The notes beneath the pieces were generated by a model that was given only the letters and a program-made list of their open reading frames with translations, was not told the DNA's origin and did no database searches. Shown one piece after another: positions 16,113 through 18,808 of a DNA stretch of 18,808 nucleotides (positions are counted from its first letter, which is position 1; the number at the start of each line of letters is the position of its first letter). The position numbers were made by a program, and so were the translations under genes. This DNA comes from Conoideocrella luteorostrata (taxonomy: Eukaryota > Ascomycota > Sordariomycetes > Hypocreales > Clavicipitaceae). The stretch is taken from assembly GCA_032433595.1 (NCBI GenBank), contig JASWJB010000535.1:1-18808 (forward strand), written 5' to 3'.

Positions 16113-18164
16113 TTATTTGTCTTCCAACACTTCAAGATCCTCTTGGGCCCCCCGAAACATGTCCTTCATCCGAGCATACAATCCCGTGTCCTTTTTTTCC
16201 CACCTCCCACCTTCTGGAAAAACAACTTTCCGTAACCCCGTTACCAAAGGTAGTAGAGGCTGGTAATAATGCGTAAAGTTCTCTTCCGCGGTTCTGATAA
16301 AGTCCCCTTCGTGGATTACTAGGCCTTTTTTCAGCAATGCCACCTCCCTCGTATCGTAGTAATTCCACTTGTCGAACTGCGGAACGACTCTGCCCTTGCC
16401 CGGCCCTTTGTAGTGAATACATATCCAAAACAGCACCCAAAAGAATGACTCGAGGTCATGCATGAAGGAATGCTGCTCGCCTAGAAGCGCCCCAACTGCC
16501 ATGAAAGCCCTTGTCCCGGTTTTCCCCTTTGCTCCCGAAACGCCCTCTCGTTGCTCTCGTACGGCGAGGTCGAGGTCAATCAGGAACGCCGGCCAGGAGA
16601 GGTTATCCTCCTCCTCATTGATCATGAGATTGTTGATCGAGATGTCTCGGTGGAGAAAGCCCGCCTTGTACAAGGATTCATGTCCTTCAATGCAGGCCGC
16701 TAGCGCGGCGAGGAGAGCCGGTCGAGAGCTCGCCTTGTGGATGGGCTTTCCATAGTCACGCAGAATGACACGTCGATGTATCCGATTCGGTAGTGTGTCG
16801 CCGCTGACCGTCGTTGGGGACGCCGAACAGGACCGCTTGCTGGGGGGCAGAGCGGCGCCAGTTTGGCTCAAAGATCGCTTCTTGCCAGCGATGCCGCCGC
16901 CGCTGCTGCTGCGGCCTTGACTCGAAGCACCAGATAGAGTCGTATTCGGTGGCGGCGGCATCGAGCGTTCCCGCGGGTAGTTCACAGCTCTCGTCATGTC
17001 TAATCCTCCTCGAATGTTGCTTCGGATGTCGTCATCCATACCGTGTATCTGAATCGTCTCGTGGTAATAGTGTCGGGCCATGTTGATGACACCCTTGCTA
17101 GTCGCCTCGCGGAGCAGCTCGCCTTCCTCCTCACGTTCCACATATTGCCACGAGTCCTTGATAACCAAGGGCGTCTGCGGCTCTCCTTGGCGATGGGCTC
17201 TCCAACAAGTCGTCGCACGACCCGCGATGCATCGTGTGCGGCTCATAACCTCGTCGATGATGAGTCGTTCTGTTGAACCGTTTCGGTCCATCTCAATGAA
17301 CCGCTGTCCATTTTCTGTCTTGATTGTCGGATCGAATCCAAGCTCCTCTTCGCTCATCCACAGAAAGCCGAGGATCGTGGACACGAACCGCAGTCCATCC
17401 TTGTTGACATCAAATTGTTCTGACGCGATCCCCCCAAGCCGGTCAAACTCCCATATTCTCATGAGAGAGCCACATATTGTGAAGCCAAGGACAAACCGGC
17501 GACTGTCTTGAGCAGCGAGCACCTTCCGGGCGTATGTACCGAGATCAAGCCATGCCTTGGACGCCATGTCGGCAGACGGGTTGCTCTTGAGCTCACCCGG
17601 AATAAGGATTTGGGACCGGTGGCATCGAGAGTTCTTTTCGGCATTGGGATCGTTCACGAAGCCAACGTCCATTTTGCGTTCTGCGGTTGAGCCTTGGATC
17701 GGCTTATTGGGCTGTGCCAGCGGCCGTCTTTGTTGTGTCGGGGTCGATTTGTGTTCCTCTGCAAATGCTGCCAATCTCCCAATCAAGTCTGCAAACCAGC
17801 TTAACACATGATCCTGATTCGCATCTTCTGGCCATCCACTCCAACCATGGTGAAAGAGTGGGCTGTCGCCAGCAACACATCGCTGGTACACAGCCTCGGA
17901 TGCGACCTCAAGATTGGCAACGCGCCCGAAGAACACCTTGTGAAAATCGCGAAGCCCGACAAAGAGTGAGCCAAGCTCCTCCTTAAGCACTTTGTTTACA
18001 TACTGTCGGTATTCAGACGAGTTTGGGAAGCTGCTCGTGTTTCGGACCCATGGGGTTTGCTGGAGAGAAGACGCAATCGGTCGAGGGTGTGGGGTGTGTT
18101 CCGTGACGGCGCCGTTCCCAGTAGGATTGTCTTGAAGGATCTGCCTTTGCGCCGAATCTGCCAT
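16113..18164 (-). CDS. FunK1-type fungal protein kinase (683 aa)
   Basis: A single uninterrupted frame. The start is the ATG of MADSAQRQ; the frame extends 30 codons upstream but only to a TTG. It matches the FunK1 family (PF17667) throughout. PGELKSNPSAD and the LGF-x3-GS region come first, then PLVIKDSWQ with the likely ATP-anchoring Lys336, a Ser/Pro-rich insert (about 420-470), and RRVILRDYGKPI. The catalytic loop LHRDISINNLMI follows (Asp507, Asn512), then IDLDLAV (Asp530), with DLD in place of DFG as is usual in this family, TGTRAFMA (549-556) and HDLESFFWVLFW (569-580). All catalytic residues are present, so it is probably active; its substrate is unknown. The length is normal. FunK1 genes are expanded in many ascomycetes, often in variable regions. 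Confidence 0.95.
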   Translation of the reverse strand: MADSAQRQILQDNPTGNGAVTEHTPHPRPIASSLQQTPWVRNTSSFPNSSEYRQYVNKVLKEELGSLFVGLRDFHKVFFGRVANLEVASEAVYQRCVAGDSPLFHHGWSGWPEDANQDHVLSWFADLIGRLAAFAEEHKSTPTQQRRPLAQPNKPIQGSTAERKMDVGFVNDPNAEKNSRCHRSQILIPGELKSNPSADMASKAWLDLGTYARKVLAAQDSRRFVLGFTICGSLMRIWEFDRLGGIASEQFDVNKDGLRFVSTILGFLWMSEEELGFDPTIKTENGQRFIEMDRNGSTERLIIDEVMSRTRCIAGRATTCWRAHRQGEPQTPLVIKDSWQYVEREEEGELLREATSKGVINMARHYYHETIQIHGMDDDIRSNIRGGLDMTRAVNYPRERSMPPPPNTTLSGASSQGRSSSGGGIAGKKRSLSQTGAALPPSKRSCSASPTTVSGDTLPNRIHRRVILRDYGKPIHKASSRPALLAALAACIEGHESLYKAGFLHRDISINNLMINEEEDNLSWPAFLIDLDLAVREQREGVSGAKGKTGTRAFMAVGALLGEQHSFMHDLESFFWVLFWICIHYKGPGKGRVVPQFDKWNYYDTREVALLKKGLVIHEGDFIRTAEENFTHYYQPLLPLVTGLRKVVFPEGGRWEKKDTGLYARMKDMFRGAQEDLEVLEDK

Positions 18165-18392
18165 TGCAGATGTGACGTGGAGGACGACGGGCGTAGCTTT
18201 TAAGCACTTGAGTTCTGTTGCAATGAAAAGGAAGAATGATGGAAAGATGATCAACTAGATAGATGATGAAGTCATGAAGAAACTAATCTAGGTCTACAGA
18301 ACAAACAGAATAAGAAGGCCTTGTGGGCCTGTGTGTGAGGCTGCCCTAAAGAGTGTGAATCACTTCAACACATCCTGTAAGGCTGCCCTAAC
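18165..18392. promoter_or_regulatory. 5' region of the FunK1 gene
   Basis: On the minus strand the 100 bases before the start are C/T-rich (CATCATTCTTCCTTTTCATT) and then contain CAACAGAACTCAAGTGC, a typical fungal leader. No ATG precedes the start in this stretch. GGCTGCCCTAA occurs twice (18341-18351 and 18381-18391) as an interrupted direct repeat. Confidence 0.4.
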
Positions 18393-18426
18393 ACACCCAG
18401 TTGAGGCGTGTGGCAGTGGCAGTTAC
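18393..18426 (+). repeat. Dispersed repeat family B, copy 3 (split by an LTR)
   Basis: ACACCCAGTTGAGGCGTGTG and GCAGTGGCAGTT match the family B core. The family continues with GCAGGGCAT, and GCAGGCAT is found directly after the LTR (18620-18627), so the LTR is nested in this copy. Confidence 0.55.
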
Positions 18427-18619
18427 TGTGGGTTGCACAGGGTATTGTGCAATTACGGTATCGATACCAGCTGCGGTTAAAAATAAGTCTCTGTATATCT
18501 AGGAGGGGAAAACAAGTAAAGGTGGGAGGCTCGAAACCGCCGTATAAATATCGTGGCCGAAAGGTGACCGCGTGACCCGCTCCGTGCTTCCTATTATGCT
18601 TGACGGCAGGATTCCAACA
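18427..18619 (-). mobile_element. Solo LTR, copy 5
   Basis: 193-bp reverse copy, + strand from TGTGGGTTGCACAGG to GGCAGGATTCCAACA, with TATA-like GCCGTATAAATATCGTGGC and AAGGTGACCGCGTGAC. The ATGATCTAGATCAT palindrome is lost (TACGGTATCGATACC instead). Flanks GTTAC and GCAGG do not match, so the target duplication is decayed or absent. Confidence 0.88.
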
Positions 18620-18808
18620 GCAGGCATTGTGAGCAGTCAAATTGGCATTTGTGAGTAAGTCGAAATGTGAGCAGTCGAAAGCATATTAGAATGACTGCCC
18701 ACCCGACACGTGCTTCAGCCCTGGCACAAAAGCGCGCTTCCTTGCGCCTTGAAAAGGCTTGAAACGGGTGTCGGATGTGTTTTATTTTATGTATATATGT
18801 ATATATAT
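18620..18808. other. Right-end spacer with a weak inverted repeat
   Basis: TGTGAGCAGTC occurs twice (about 18628 and 18667). CCGACAC (18703-18709) and GTGTCGG (18768-18774) are an exact 7-bp inverted pair with partial complementarity extending inward, possibly a very small element. The window ends in a TATATATGTATATATAT run. No gene is seen. Confidence 0.4.

Noticed and set aside
16113..18254. Longer FunK1 start with a hydrophobic N-terminus
   Set aside because: The extension opens with TTG and contains no ATG before MADSAQRQ. The apparent signal-like segment is 5' leader.
18341..18391. Telomere-like CCCTAA words
   Set aside because: There are only two isolated occurrences, both inside a GGCTGCCCTAA direct repeat and not in tandem.
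1..18808. tRNA, 5S or other structured RNA genes
   Set aside because: I looked for a GGTTCGANTCC box with a matching A box and acceptor pairing by eye and found no candidate. A covariance-model scan would settle this.

Overview
The window reads as filamentous-ascomycete nuclear DNA from a repeat-rich, gene-poor accessory (possibly subtelomeric) region. The evidence is short (49-51 nt) GT-AG introns with fungal branch sites, lineage-expanded fungal gene families (FunK1 kinase, a DUF7924-type protein, a fungal APH-like phosphotransferase), five solo LTRs, MITE-like elements and several satellites. A hypocrealean/Sordariomycete origin is a guess from gene style. No telomeric array, tRNA or rRNA was found.

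Layout. Positions 1-320: a foldback followed by copy 1 of dispersed repeat family A. 331-749: nothing recognisable. 750-4235: a 3.5-kb satellite built from ATC/AGC/GGC triplets, punctuated by two recurring non-triplet modules. 4247-5601: a degenerate tandem array of about 60-95 bp units, split by a solo LTR with a perfect 5-bp target duplication. 5602-5893: family A copy 2. 5894-7330: repeats, a second solo LTR and no gene. 7424-9005: a two-exon APH-like phosphotransferase gene. 9190-9345: a pyrimidine tract. 9673-10919: a TATA-led locus with an 11-unit, 33-bp minisatellite of small hairpins (itself split by a solo LTR) and a 172-aa cysteine-rich zinc-ribbon-like protein. An oppositely oriented solo LTR follows at 10977-11163. 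11708-11965: a MITE with 25-bp perfect inverted repeats. 12198-12962 (-): an unrecognised modular repeat protein. 13540-15591 (+): a two-exon DUF7924/PD-(D/E)XK-like gene with a 45-bp coding minisatellite. 16113-18164 (-): an intact FunK1 protein kinase. The right end holds a family B fragment split by a fifth solo LTR, and a weak inverted repeat.

How it fits together. I see no operon or clear pathway. The unrecognised repeat gene and the DUF7924 gene are divergent across a 577-bp spacer, and the DUF7924 gene converges on the FunK1 gene. FunK1, DUF7924 and APH-like families are typical accessory families in ascomycetes, and three of the five genes have an upstream ATG whose frame overlaps the main start. 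The least explained parts are the hairpin minisatellite/zinc-ribbon locus between inverted LTRs, the triplet satellite with its splice-like punctuation, and the LPKKWK-module protein.
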